Part shown: positions 15,460-24,968 of the stretch, in pieces
How the letters are laid out: each line of letters begins with the position of its first letter
Numbering within the stretch: position 1 is the first letter of the stretch
NCBI RefSeq assembly: GCF_014884385.1
Contig: NZ_WKFH01000003.1
Location: 2,388,001-2,452,000, forward strand
Length of the DNA stretch: 64,000 bases
Source of the DNA: Phycobacter azelaicus
GTDB taxonomy: Bacteria; Pseudomonadota; Alphaproteobacteria; Rhodobacterales; Rhodobacteraceae
Direction of reading: 5' to 3'
Made by a program: the position numbers and the translations under genes
Notes under the pieces: model-generated
What the model was told of the DNA's origin: nothing
The model's database searches: none
The model's input: the letters and a program-made list of their open reading frames with translations, nothing else

Positions 15460-15996
15460 TTACCTCGGCTCCTGCACAAAGGCCGATGCCGCGAAGAGGC
15501 TTGCGCGACCGTCGGCATCCTTGCCGAGATCTCCGCCCAAGCCCCAATCTGAGAAGATCGGGCTGAACTTCATACATGCGCGGATCAGCATCAACTGATT
15601 GGATTGGCCACTGGTGAAGCTGCGAACAGGCTGCACGTCTTCGATGCGGTTCACGCAATCGGGCTCAGGGTCAATGCCGGTCCAGTTGAAAGGGTCCTGG
15701 CTGACCATTTCAAGACGCAGAGACGTGGCGCAATTGTCGATAAATCCCGAAAGCTCGCAGACACGGTCACGGATGGTGTCGTGTTGTAGGTTGGCCCCTG
15801 TGGACAGACGTACCTCGCGCACGGTCTGGTCCAGAGCCCGCTCCAGCTGAGATTGACGGATGTTGACCAATCCCAGTTCAACGGTGGACATCAGGATCAT
15901 CAGGAAGGCCGGGATGATGATGGCGAATTCCAGCGTGGCGCCACCATCGTCTTGGCGGCGAAAACGCGAAACAGCAGTAGGGATGCGGCGGATCAT
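15460..15996 (-). CDS. TadE-family minor pilin protein, 178 aa
   Basis: The N-terminal DDGGATLEFAIIIPAFLMIL pattern is the TadE signature: a prepilin-like processing site, conserved Glu and one hydrophobic helix. A periplasmic domain of about 140 residues with cysteines in pairs (VCELSGFIDNC) suggests a disulfide. The start overlaps the stop of the upstream VWA protein gene (ATGA, 15993-15996), indicating translational coupling. TadE proteins are minor pilins needed for Flp pilus assembly. Confidence 0.88.
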   Translation of the reverse strand: MIRRIPTAVSRFRRQDDGGATLEFAIIIPAFLMILMSTVELGLVNIRQSQLERALDQTVREVRLSTGANLQHDTIRDRVCELSGFIDNCATSLRLEMVSQDPFNWTGIDPEPDCVNRIEDVQPVRSFTSGQSNQLMLIRACMKFSPIFSDWGLGGDLGKDADGRASLFAASAFVQEPR

Positions 15997-17639
15997 TGGG
16001 TCAGCCTCAGCTGGCGGATGGAAGTGGCGATCGACGAGAAGGCCTCGGAGATTTCCAGACCGTCCACGTCAAAGAAATGGGCCGGGGAACTGGCGCAGTT
16101 CTGCAGCACACGCGTACCGTTGCGGGGCGCCTCAAACCCGACGCTATAAACGATCACGCCCTGATCCTTGGTACGGTCGCAGATGTTCTTGGTGTGTTGG
16201 TCCTTGGCGACGCGATTGTGGAAGCTCATGCTGGCGTGGTACCAATCCGCCCAGGCGCTGGGGCTGAATTCGTAGTTGAACCGCGCATTGTAAGCGAGCG
16301 AGACTTGCGACAGCAGCACGTGGTATGGCAGCTGTACAGCCTCTCCCGGCTCATCATGGGTGGTGCAGGAATAGTACCCGCAGGTCGTGTAGGTACCGTT
16401 TCCGTATGGGTGATCATACCATGCATCGCGGTGCGGCCAATAGTAGCTCTTGGTTCCGTTTGAATGATACACAGAGTAACGCCCTGTTTCGGCGTTGTAC
16501 CAGACGTCCGACATGGTGCTGCGCCGCGATGGGTTCAGGAAGTACTGGTTGGTATTTTCGCCATCCGACATCAAGATGATGATCTTCAGCGTATCGCCAT
16601 TGTTGTACTCGGTCGGGCGGTTGACAAACTGAGCGTCGACCTCGCCGTCGTTGATCAGGGCATTGATCACCGGGCGCGTGCTTGGGTCCAGAAGGGCCGA
16701 GCCCCACTTCATTCCAATGTCGATCGACGTGTTGCCCCAGGCCGTCAGGCCGTCGATATAGTTGTGCAGGACAGTCGTGTCATTGGTGAAGGGCAAAATC
16801 GCCGATCCAGCCCGTGTCGGGCAGACCGGGCGCATCGTGTTTGTATTGTAGGGGTAGTAGGTGAACGGATCGAAATGGGCCGTACGCTCCAACCGCTCGG
16901 CCGGATCCAGCGTTGTCTTGGCGAACTGATCATAGACGAAATTCACGCAGTGCGAGTAGTTCCATTCGCTGGAGGGCAGATCGTCGAACCCGGCATTGTA
17001 TTTGCTGAGCAGAGACTCACCCGCGTTCACCTGCGTGGCATAGGGAATGATGGAGATCGAAACATTGCCGGCCTCGGTGTTTTGGGTGATCTGGTCAATG
17101 AAGCTGTGCGCCGCGATCTTGAGGTTCTCAAGCCGCCGGTTCGAGTTCATGGAGCCGGAAATATCGAGAACAAGAGAAATCTCGACGCTGCCGATGGTCT
17201 CTTCGGCGCGGGAGTTGGCATAGATCGGCAGATCGCCGCCGCCCGAAAACTTGAGCATGTGAGAGTTGAAATCGGTGTTGATCGTGCTTTCGACGCTCTT
17301 GTAGCCCAGACCTTGGGTGACTTTCGGCGGCTCGTAGTATTTTTCCAGACCGGCTTTGGTCAGATAATCCTGTACGACCACTTCGGGGGCGAGAGGCTGG
17401 TCAAGGTCCGCTGCGGCCAGAACCGCGCGGTCGAGCGTGTACTGCAGGATCGTGCGATCCCGCTCCATGCGCATCAGGTCAATTCCGATGCCCCCCACAG
17501 CCAGCATCGCGAGGAAAAAGAAAACCGTGGGGGCGGCCATTGCGCCACTGTCGTCCTGCGCAAATGCACGCACCTTGGCAAACCGTGCTGCCAGCAGGGA
17601 CTTTCTGGAACCGTTTTCGATCTTGCGATGCGCACACAT
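15993..17639 (-). CDS. TadG-like pilus protein with von Willebrand factor A domain
   Basis: A 548-residue protein. ATG 17639 is preferred to 17654 because gggggtg is well placed before it. The N-terminus has the TadG signature (DSGAMAAPTVFFFLAMLA), a pilin-like anchor helix. A VWA domain starts near residue 150 with the MIDAS motif DISGSMNS, continues with LTAWGNTSIDIGM and ends with MSDGEN. A tyrosine- and asparagine-rich insert follows (residues about 370-440). TadG proteins are minor components of the Tad pilus or a surface adhesin system. It heads the three-gene set and is divergent from glutamate dehydrogenase. Confidence 0.88.
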   Translation of the reverse strand: MCAHRKIENGSRKSLLAARFAKVRAFAQDDSGAMAAPTVFFFLAMLAVGGIGIDLMRMERDRTILQYTLDRAVLAAADLDQPLAPEVVVQDYLTKAGLEKYYEPPKVTQGLGYKSVESTINTDFNSHMLKFSGGGDLPIYANSRAEETIGSVEISLVLDISGSMNSNRRLENLKIAAHSFIDQITQNTEAGNVSISIIPYATQVNAGESLLSKYNAGFDDLPSSEWNYSHCVNFVYDQFAKTTLDPAERLERTAHFDPFTYYPYNTNTMRPVCPTRAGSAILPFTNDTTVLHNYIDGLTAWGNTSIDIGMKWGSALLDPSTRPVINALINDGEVDAQFVNRPTEYNNGDTLKIIILMSDGENTNQYFLNPSRRSTMSDVWYNAETGRYSVYHSNGTKSYYWPHRDAWYDHPYGNGTYTTCGYYSCTTHDEPGEAVQLPYHVLLSQVSLAYNARFNYEFSPSAWADWYHASMSFHNRVAKDQHTKNICDRTKDQGVIVYSVGFEAPRNGTRVLQNCASSPAHFFDVDGLEISEAFSSIATSIRQLRLTQ

Positions 17640-17979
17640 GCAACACACCCCCATGCTCTGTGCAATGCCAAAGGGCGGACTACGCCCTTCTGCAACCGGT
17701 CTTCATGTTTGCTTGGGGAAGATGGCGGAAATGGGGCGTGGCCGGGGCGAAACCTTAACGATTATTACCAAAGTCTTAGCCAATGAGGGGGCGTGCGGCT
17801 TCATTGTTTAGCAGGGGGAATAAATGATGGTCCAAACGGATATCGAATCACTGTCCCTTTGCTCTTTTGCTGATTCTTTGGAATGGAATGGTCAAAATGG
17901 TCGCATGTCTTAAACTTCCATGCATAGAGTTGCCGTAAACACCTACATTGAGTCGCCCGAAAAGCACGGAGAAACGTAA
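17640..17979. other. Divergent intergenic region between tadG-like and gdh genes
   Basis: This 340-nt region must contain promoters for both directions. It holds an aagggcg/cgccctt hairpin (17671-17689) near the tadG side, a locally AT-richer segment (ccttaacgattattaccaaag, about 17754-17774) and a short open frame with a strong ribosome binding site at 17824. The TTAA element at 17756 does not form a complete CtrA site. Confidence 0.45.
17824..17913 (+). CDS. Possible 29-codon leader peptide upstream of glutamate dehydrogenase
   Basis: ATG-ATG at 17824 is preceded by cagggggaa at ideal spacing and opens 29 codons ending at TAA 17911-17913, 66 nt before the gdh start. The peptide has no hydrophobic helix and two cysteine or tryptophan positions only, and no run of a regulatory amino acid. 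The ribosome binding site is the only strong evidence; this could be chance. Confidence 0.28.
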   Translation: MMVQTDIESLSLCSFADSLEWNGQNGRMS

Positions 17980-19410
17980 ATGAGCAGCCACAATGAACCC
18001 AGCTTTCGCGAGAGCGTCGATTTGATGTTCAATCGAGCGGTGTCCATCATGGACCTGCCGCCGGGACTGGAAGAAAAGATCCGGGTCTGCAATGCGACCT
18101 ACACCGTGCGTTTTGGTGTCCGCCTGCGCGGCAAGATCCACACGTTCACCGGCTATCGTTCTGTTCATTCCGAACATATGGAGCCGGTCAAGGGCGGCAT
18201 CCGATATGCGCTGGGCGTCAACCAGGACGAAGTTGAGGCGCTGGCGGCGCTGATGACCTATAAATGTGCCCTTGTCGAAGCGCCCTTTGGTGGCTCCAAG
18301 GGCGGCTTGTGTATCGATCCGCGCGAATATGAGGAACACGAACTGGAGCTGATCACTCGCCGCTTTGCCTATGAGCTGGCCAAGCGCGATCTGATCCACC
18401 CCAGCCAGAACGTGCCTGCGCCCGACATGGGCACAGGCGAGCGCGAGATGGCTTGGATCGCCGACCAATATGCGCGCATGAACACCACCGACATCAACGC
18501 ACGTGCCTGTGTCACCGGCAAGCCGCTGAATGCCGGCGGTATCGCTGGCCGGGTCGAGGCGACGGGTCGCGGCGTGCAATACGCGCTGCGCGAATTCTTC
18601 CGACATCCCGAGGACATCGCCAAGGCAGGCCTCTCCGGCAAGCTCGACGGCAAGCGTGTCATCGTGCAGGGCCTAGGCAATGTGGGATATCACGCCGCCA
18701 AGTTCCTGAGCGAGGAAGACGGCGCCCTGATCACAGGCATCATTGAACGCGACGGTGCCCTACACCGCGAAGAGGGGCTGGATGTGGAGGCCGTGCGTAA
18801 CTGGATCGTCAAGCACGGCGGCATCGCTGGCTACCCGGATGCCACCCATACCACCGACGGGGCCAAGCTGCTGGAGCAGGAGTGCGACATCCTGATCCCG
18901 GCGGCGCTGGAGGGCGTCATCAACATGTCCAACGCCGCACGTATCAAGGCGCCGCTGATCATCGAGGCCGCCAACGGCCCGGTGACGGCGGGCGCGGATG
19001 AGATCCTGCGCGACAAGGGCACGGTGATCATCCCCGATATGTATGCCAACGCGGGCGGTGTGACGGTGTCCTACTTCGAATGGGTAAAGAACCTTAGCCA
19101 TATCCGCTTTGGCCGCATGCAGCGCCGCCAGGAAGAGGCACGCCACCAGCTGGTAGTGGATGAGCTGGAGAAGCTGTCGGAAAGCCTTGGCAAGACCTGG
19201 ACGCTGGATCCGCGATTCAAGGAGAAATACCTGCGCGGCGCCGATGAGCTGGAGCTGGTGCGCTCGGGGCTCGATGACACCATGCGCATCGCCTATCAGT
19301 CCATGCGTGAGGTCTGGCATGGTCGTGACGACGTGATGGATCTGCGCACCGCGGCCTATCTGGTCTCGATTGACAAGGTTGCCGCCAGTTACCGCGCCAA
19401 GGGCCTCTAG
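17980..19410 (+). CDS. Glu/Leu/Phe/Val dehydrogenase family protein, probable glutamate dehydrogenase
   Basis: It catalyses reversible oxidative deamination, most likely of glutamate to 2-oxoglutarate, linking nitrogen and carbon metabolism in the cytoplasm. The 476 residues carry the dimerisation domain with GGIRYA, the catalytic lysine in APFGGSKGGL and PAPDMGTG, and the NAD(P) domain with VQGLGNVG. The length is nearer the 410-450 residue catabolic type with a C-terminal extension (KYLRGADELELV...) seen in roseobacters. The ribosome binding site is acggaga. It is 3 nt upstream of an exported ankyrin-like gene. Confidence 0.93.
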   Translation: MSSHNEPSFRESVDLMFNRAVSIMDLPPGLEEKIRVCNATYTVRFGVRLRGKIHTFTGYRSVHSEHMEPVKGGIRYALGVNQDEVEALAALMTYKCALVEAPFGGSKGGLCIDPREYEEHELELITRRFAYELAKRDLIHPSQNVPAPDMGTGEREMAWIADQYARMNTTDINARACVTGKPLNAGGIAGRVEATGRGVQYALREFFRHPEDIAKAGLSGKLDGKRVIVQGLGNVGYHAAKFLSEEDGALITGIIERDGALHREEGLDVEAVRNWIVKHGGIAGYPDATHTTDGAKLLEQECDILIPAALEGVINMSNAARIKAPLIIEAANGPVTAGADEILRDKGTVIIPDMYANAGGVTVSYFEWVKNLSHIRFGRMQRRQEEARHQLVVDELEKLSESLGKTWTLDPRFKEKYLRGADELELVRSGLDDTMRIAYQSMREVWHGRDDVMDLRTAAYLVSIDKVAASYRAKGL

Positions 19411-19413
19411 CCC

Positions 19414-20223
19414 ATGCTCAGATTGTTGAGAGTTGTCTCTTTTGGAGCGGCGGGCTTTTTGCCCGCCGTTTCCTTTGCGGATCAGCTTCCGGCTGGCTTG
19501 AAGGTTATCAATGGGTTTGGCAACACCATTTACCAGATGGCTGAACGCACCGGCGGATCTCCGGCGGAGTGGGATCGGGCCGAGGCCGAACTGCTGGCGC
19601 AGTTTCAGTTCCTTCGGGCGCAAGGGCAGCTTCAGCCGACGCAACTGGATGGCAAGGGGCGCACGCTGCTGATTCATGCCGCTGCCGAGGGCTATGCCTT
19701 TGCGGTTTCCTTTCTCTTGACCCTCGACGAGGTGAAAGAAACACTGGATCTTGCGGATGAGCAGGGACTCACCGCCTATGCCCACAGCCAGCTTGCCCTG
19801 CGCCAGACGCTACTGGCCTGTTTTCCGGACGTCGAGCAGATGAACCCTTTTGTTGCGGTGCCGTTCATGGTCAAGCAGCCCTACTATCAGGATCGCGCGC
19901 CCTATCCCCGGATCACGCAGATGCTGGCGCGGACTGGCGCTGCCACCGGGATAGAGGCCGCACGGACCATGTTTCTGGATCGCTGCGAAACTGCCGATCC
20001 CGCGTTGCGCGCGGAAGTTGCTACCGCGGGCGATCTTCAGGCCGTTCTGTTCGGAGAGACACGCAAAGCCGAAATCCGCGCCTGTGAACGCGAGGCTCAG
20101 GATGCGATCGAACTTGTGGAGAGCCTTGCGCCCGAGGGCAAACCGCTTGACCAGAAGTGGCAGGGATTACTGACGCATTTGCAGCAGGCGCTTTCTGATT
20201 GCAGCGCGTCGGAAGTCGACTGA
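19414..20223 (+). CDS. Exported ankyrin-repeat-like protein, 269 aa
   Basis: The N-terminus is a signal peptide (LRLLRVVSFGAAGFLPAVSFA-D, cleavage after about residue 22). Residues 70-130 contain two ankyrin-like units: GRTLLIHAAAEGYAFAVSFLL and DEQGLTAYAHSQLALRQTLL. The rest has four cysteines and helical content but no recognised domain. It starts 3 nt after the dehydrogenase stop, so it is likely cotranscribed, though no functional link is obvious. A periplasmic protein-binding role is an inference from the ankyrin fold. Confidence 0.75.
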   Translation: MLRLLRVVSFGAAGFLPAVSFADQLPAGLKVINGFGNTIYQMAERTGGSPAEWDRAEAELLAQFQFLRAQGQLQPTQLDGKGRTLLIHAAAEGYAFAVSFLLTLDEVKETLDLADEQGLTAYAHSQLALRQTLLACFPDVEQMNPFVAVPFMVKQPYYQDRAPYPRITQMLARTGAATGIEAARTMFLDRCETADPALRAEVATAGDLQAVLFGETRKAEIRACEREAQDAIELVESLAPEGKPLDQKWQGLLTHLQQALSDCSASEVD

Positions 20224-20445
20224 GGGACCGTCTCATTTTATTATTCAACTTGCGTCACAACAGGTCGCGTTTTGCACTAGACATACCTGCTTAGATTGCG
20301 TGCAGTGCCTCCAGATTTGGCTGTGGCTTCGTTGGGTTTTCCGCGAAAAGGGGTAGGACAGCCCCGGCAAAGCCGCTAGCACTATTGCAAGATCTGCGAC
20401 AGGCCCGGCCAACTGCAGATACGACAGAGAGGTGGAGGTCTCGAG

Positions 20446-21699
20446 ATGCGGTTTTCCGGCTGGCGGGTGCTGAAGGAAGGGCTGACCGGCAACAAGGGCT
20501 GGCGCCCGCATTGGCGCGATCCCGACCCGAAACGCGAATATGACGTGATCATCATCGGCGGCGGCGGCCATGGGCTGGCGACAGCCTATTACCTGGCGGC
20601 CGAACACGGTATCACCAATGTCGCGGTGCTGGAGCGCGGCTATATCGGCGGCGGCAACGTGGGGCGCAACACCACCATCGTGCGGGCGAATTACTATCTG
20701 CCCGGCAACTCCGAGTTCTACTCCCACAGTTTGCGCCTATGGGAGACCCTTGAGCAGGAGCTGAACTACAACGCGATGATGTCCCAGCGCGGGATCATAA
20801 ACCTGTTTCACAACGACGGGCAGCGCGATGCTATCGTGCGCCGCGGCAATTCTATCATCAATCAGGGTGATGACGCGGAGCTTTTGGATCGCGAGGGCGT
20901 GCGCCGCATGGCGCCTTTCCTCAATTTCGAGAACAACCGCTTTCCGATCATGGGTGGCCTGCTGCAGCGCCGTGCGGGCACGGCGCGTCATGACGCGGTG
21001 GCCTGGGGCTTTGCCCGAGGTGCCGACATGCGCGGTGTCGACCTTATCCAGAACTGTAAGGTGACCGGAATCGACGTGGAAAATGGCCGCGTCACCGGAG
21101 TGCAGACCGTGCGTGGGCCGATCCGCGCCAAGAAGGTGGCGCTGGCGGCGGCGGGGCGCTCGGGGCAGGTGGCGGCGATGGCAGGGCTGACCCTGCCGAT
21201 CGAAAGCCACGTGCTGCAGGCCTTCGTCTCGGAAGGTATCAAACCGCTCATCGACCACGTGATCACCTTTGCCGAGGGGCACCTTTATATCAGCCAGTCC
21301 GACAAGGGCGGGCTGGTCTTTGGCAGCTATCTTGATTTCTACAGCTCCTACGCCGCGCGGGGGAACCTGCCGATGGTGGAGCATACGATGGAGACCTGCA
21401 TGGCGATGGTTCCCGCAGTGGGCAAGGCGCGGCTCCTGCGCAGCTGGGGTGGTATCATGGACATGACCCCGGATGGATCGCCCATCATCGACCATTCGCC
21501 CATCGATGGGCTCTATCTCAATTGCGGCTGGTGCTATGGCGGCTTCAAGGCAACGCCCGGCTCGGGCAATGTCTACGCCCACCTTATTGCCACCGACCGC
21601 CCGCATGGCGCCGCGACCCGGTACAAGCTGGACCGCTTCCGCAGTGGCGTCGGCCTCATGGACGAGGAGGGGACCGGTGCCCAGCACAACCTGCACTGA
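20446..21699 (+). CDS. soxB: Sarcosine oxidase subunit beta
   Basis: The beta subunit holds the sarcosine site and covalent FMN of heterotetrameric sarcosine oxidase, which demethylates sarcosine to glycine. The 417 residues have the dinucleotide motif DVIIIGGGGHGLATA, the GRNTTIVRANYY segment, and RHDAVAWG, whose His182 corresponds to the known flavin-linked histidine. The start is preceded by gagaggtggagg. It opens the soxB-D-A-G run; unlike many relatives there is no glyA, purU or folD alongside. The 222-nt upstream region has no recognisable operator. Confidence 0.96.
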   Translation: MRFSGWRVLKEGLTGNKGWRPHWRDPDPKREYDVIIIGGGGHGLATAYYLAAEHGITNVAVLERGYIGGGNVGRNTTIVRANYYLPGNSEFYSHSLRLWETLEQELNYNAMMSQRGIINLFHNDGQRDAIVRRGNSIINQGDDAELLDREGVRRMAPFLNFENNRFPIMGGLLQRRAGTARHDAVAWGFARGADMRGVDLIQNCKVTGIDVENGRVTGVQTVRGPIRAKKVALAAAGRSGQVAAMAGLTLPIESHVLQAFVSEGIKPLIDHVITFAEGHLYISQSDKGGLVFGSYLDFYSSYAARGNLPMVEHTMETCMAMVPAVGKARLLRSWGGIMDMTPDGSPIIDHSPIDGLYLNCGWCYGGFKATPGSGNVYAHLIATDRPHGAATRYKLDRFRSGVGLMDEEGTGAQHNLH

Positions 21700-21756
21700 G
21701 GCGGCAAGCCCGGCCATGACACACCCTAGGAACGACAACGCAGGGGAGCGGCAGAG

Positions 21757-22026
21757 ATGAGGATCACCTGTCCCATATGTGGCGAGAGGGATCGCCGCGA
21801 GTTTACCTATCGGGGTGCAGCATTGCCGCGCCCGGCCGAGGATGCCGATCCAGATGCCTGGCACGCCTATGTGAACCTGCGAGAAAACCCCTCTGGCCCA
21901 TTGGATGAGCTTTGGCATCATGAAATGGGCTGCGGCGCCTGGCTTAAGGTGCAGCGCAATACTGCCACGCATGAGATCCATGAGGTTTCGCTTGCCTCGG
22001 ATGCAGGGCTTGGAGGTTCGCGATGA
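21757..22026 (+). CDS. soxD: Sarcosine oxidase subunit delta
   Basis: The small zinc-binding subunit that stabilises the complex. The 89 residues contain CPICGERD at the N-terminus, a histidine/cysteine pair later (WHHEMGC) and the aromatic motif GAWLKVQRN, all conserved in SoxD. The ribosome binding site is aggggag. The stop overlaps the start of soxA (ATGA, 22023-22026), which indicates coupled translation. Confidence 0.95.
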   Translation: MRITCPICGERDRREFTYRGAALPRPAEDADPDAWHAYVNLRENPSGPLDELWHHEMGCGAWLKVQRNTATHEIHEVSLASDAGLGGSR

Positions 22027-24968
22027 GACTGCCCGGCAAAGGACTGATCGAAGGCGGCAAGCCCGTCACCTTTTCCTTCAACGGCCGCCACATGATGGGC
22101 TTGGAGGGCGATACGCTGGCCTCTGCCCTGCTGGCCAACGGGGTGCACCTGGTGGGGCGCTCTTTCAAATACCACCGCCCGCGCGGCATCCTGACCGCAG
22201 GTAGCGAGGAGCCGAACGCGCTTGTGACTATCGGCAGCGGCGCGCATCAGGACCCGAATATCCGCGCCACCACGCAAGAACTGTACGAGGGTCTGAGCGC
22301 CCGCAGCCAGAACTGCTGGCCCTCGGTCGAGCATGACGTGATGGCGGTCAATGATCTGGCCGCGCCTTTCCTCGGCGCGGGCTTCTACTACAAGACTTTC
22401 ATGTGGCCGGCGGCCTTCTGGGAAAAGCTGTACGAGCCGATGATCCGCCGCGCGGCGGGGCTGGGCAGCTTGAGCGGCGCGGCGGATCCGGATGCATATG
22501 AAAAGGCCTATGCCTTTTGCGATCTTCTGGTGATCGGATCGGGGCCTGCCGGTCTGATGGCGGCACTGGTGGCCGCGCGCGCGGGCGCAGACGTGATCCT
22601 GGCCGAAGAAGACAGCCGCATGGGCGGGCGTCTTCTGGCCGAGGTCGAAGAGGTAGACGGCATGCCCGCCCATCTCTGGGTGGCGGAGGTTCTGAAAGAG
22701 CTTTCGGCAATGGAGAACGTGCGCCTGATGAGCCGCACGGCCGTGACCGGTGCCTATGACCAGGGCACCTATGGCGCATTGGAGCGTGTGTCCCATCACA
22801 GGCCTCGCCGTCATTCCCTGAAGGAGAGCCACCTGCCGCGGGAATGTTTCTGGCGGATCGCGGCGAAACGGGCAGTGCTGGCGGCAGGCGCCATCGAGCG
22901 CCCCGTGGCCTTTCGCAACAACGACCGTCCGGGGATCATGACCGCCAGTGCGGTGCGCGCCTATCTCAATCGCTGGGGCGTGGCGCCGGGGGAACGGGTC
23001 ACCGTCTTTGCCAATAATGACGATGCCCATCGCACCGCCCGCGATCTGGCCGAGGCGGGTGTCCATGTTGCGGCCCTGATCGACAGCCGTCATGACGCGC
23101 CAGAAAGTGGCCTTTTCCCGGTGATCAAGGGCGCGCAGGTCTGCGATGCGGGCGGGCGCAAGCGGCTGGAGAGCATCACCGTGCGGTCCGTCGCGGGCGA
23201 AGAGAAAATCCAGACAGATAGCCTTGCCATGTCGGGGGGGTGGAACCCCTCGGTGCATCTGACCTGCCATCTGAACGCGCGGCCCACCTGGCGGCGTGAT
23301 ATTGCCGCCTTTGTGCCCACGGACGGAAGCGTGCCGGGGATGGTCACGGCAGGTGCCTGCAACGGGGAATTCTCCACTGCCGGTGCCTTGCGTGAAGGGG
23401 CCGCGGCTGCGGCAGAGGCTTTGGAGGCGTTGGGTCTGAAAGCCCTTGCCGCCGATCTGCCTGAGGCCGAAAATGATCCCTACCGGATTTCGCCACTCTG
23501 GGATGTGCCGGGCAAGGGGCGCGCCTGGCTCGATTTCCAGAACGATGTGACGGTGAAGGATGTGAAACAGGCCGCCGGGGAGAACTTCCGCTCGGTCGAG
23601 CATATGAAGCGCTACACCACCCAAGGCATGGCGACGGATCAGGGCAAGAACTCCAACGTCGCCGCCCTGGCGGTGCTGGCTGATGCCACCGGGCGCAGCA
23701 TTCCCGAAACCGGCACCACCACCTTCCGCCCGCCCTTCGTGCCGGTCAGCATCGGTGCCATGGGGGCAGGGGCCGCAGAGCAGGGGTTCAAGCCGCAGCG
23801 CTTCCTGACCTCGCATAGGGCAAGCGACGAGCGCGGCGCTCATCAGCTGGAGGTGGGCCTCTGGTATCGCGCCGCCTATTTCCCGAAAAACGGAGAGACC
23901 AACTGGCGCCAGTCCTGCGACCGCGAGGTCACTTATGTGCGCAACCACGTCGGGGTGTGCGATGTCTCGACCCTCGGCAAGATCGACATCCAGGGGCCGG
24001 ACGCGGGCAAGCTGCTCGATTATGTCTACACAAACATGTTCTCGACCCTGAAGGTCGCGCGCGCGCGCTATGGTCTGATGCTGCGCGAGGATGGTTTTGT
24101 CATGGATGATGGCACCACCGCGCGGCTGGGAGAGCAGCATTTCGTGATGACCACCACCACCGCAGCCGCCGGTCAGGTGATGGCGCATCTGGAATTTGTG
24201 TCCCAGGTGCTGCGCCCCGATTGGGATGTGCGGATCGTCTCGGTCACCGAACAATGGGCGCAATTCGCGGTTGCCGGCCCCAAGGCGCGCGTGCTTTTGA
24301 ATGCTCTGTTGGACGATGAGATCGACAGCGAGAGCTGGCCTTTCATGGCCTGCGGCGATGTCTCGCTCATGGGTGTTTCGGGGCGGCTGTTCCGCATCTC
24401 TTTCAGTGGCGAGGAAGCCTATGAACTGGCCGTGCCGGCCCGATATGGCGATGCGCTGTTCCGCGAGCTGGTTTCCCGCGCCGAAGGCATGGGGGGTGGC
24501 GCTTACGGGATGGAGGCGCTCAATGTGCTCCGCATCGAAAAAGGCTTCATCACACATGCCGAGATCAATGGCACCGTGACTGCATTCGATCTGGGGATGC
24601 AGGGCATGATGTCGAAGAAGAAGGATTTCTTCGGCAAACCCATGTCTAGGCGTGAGGGGCTGATGGCAGAGGACCGGATGCAGATGGTGGGCCTCAAACC
24701 CATCGGCGCCGTCAAGCAGCTTACCGCCGGGGCGCATCTGTTTAACCCGGAGGAGCCGGTGGAGCGTATCTTTGATCAGGGCTATGTGACCTCGGCCTGT
24801 TTCTCGCCCACGCTGGGGCATTCCATCGCGCTGGCCTTCCTCAGTGGCGGACGGGATCGGATTGGCGATCAGATCCGTCTGGTCGATCACATGCGCGGTA
24901 TCGATACCCTGTGCGAGGTGGTCGAGCCGCAGTTCTTTGACCCGGAAGGAGGGCGCGCCCGTGGCTGA
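22023..24968 (+). CDS. soxA: Sarcosine oxidase subunit alpha
   Basis: The large subunit binds NAD+ and tetrahydrofolate and converts the one-carbon product to methylene-tetrahydrofolate. Of 981 residues, the N-terminal 100 form the 2Fe-2S-ferredoxin-like fold without cluster cysteines (FSFNGRHMMGLEGDTLASAL). Next comes an NAD-binding Rossmann domain (VIGSGPAGLMAALVAA, residues about 165-180), then a GcvT-type C-terminal half from about residue 600 (GLWYRAAYFP, TYVRNHVGVCDVSTLGKIDIQG). The ribosome binding site ggagg lies within soxD. The last codons overlap soxG by 8 nt. Confidence 0.96.
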   Translation: MRLPGKGLIEGGKPVTFSFNGRHMMGLEGDTLASALLANGVHLVGRSFKYHRPRGILTAGSEEPNALVTIGSGAHQDPNIRATTQELYEGLSARSQNCWPSVEHDVMAVNDLAAPFLGAGFYYKTFMWPAAFWEKLYEPMIRRAAGLGSLSGAADPDAYEKAYAFCDLLVIGSGPAGLMAALVAARAGADVILAEEDSRMGGRLLAEVEEVDGMPAHLWVAEVLKELSAMENVRLMSRTAVTGAYDQGTYGALERVSHHRPRRHSLKESHLPRECFWRIAAKRAVLAAGAIERPVAFRNNDRPGIMTASAVRAYLNRWGVAPGERVTVFANNDDAHRTARDLAEAGVHVAALIDSRHDAPESGLFPVIKGAQVCDAGGRKRLESITVRSVAGEEKIQTDSLAMSGGWNPSVHLTCHLNARPTWRRDIAAFVPTDGSVPGMVTAGACNGEFSTAGALREGAAAAAEALEALGLKALAADLPEAENDPYRISPLWDVPGKGRAWLDFQNDVTVKDVKQAAGENFRSVEHMKRYTTQGMATDQGKNSNVAALAVLADATGRSIPETGTTTFRPPFVPVSIGAMGAGAAEQGFKPQRFLTSHRASDERGAHQLEVGLWYRAAYFPKNGETNWRQSCDREVTYVRNHVGVCDVSTLGKIDIQGPDAGKLLDYVYTNMFSTLKVARARYGLMLREDGFVMDDGTTARLGEQHFVMTTTTAAAGQVMAHLEFVSQVLRPDWDVRIVSVTEQWAQFAVAGPKARVLLNALLDDEIDSESWPFMACGDVSLMGVSGRLFRISFSGEEAYELAVPARYGDALFRELVSRAEGMGGGAYGMEALNVLRIEKGFITHAEINGTVTAFDLGMQGMMSKKKDFFGKPMSRREGLMAEDRMQMVGLKPIGAVKQLTAGAHLFNPEEPVERIFDQGYVTSACFSPTLGHSIALAFLSGGRDRIGDQIRLVDHMRGIDTLCEVVEPQFFDPEGGRARG

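Noticed and set aside
17754..17774. CtrA binding site upstream of gdh or tadG
   Set aside because: Only the first TTAA half is present; the second half at 7-nt spacing reads TACC.
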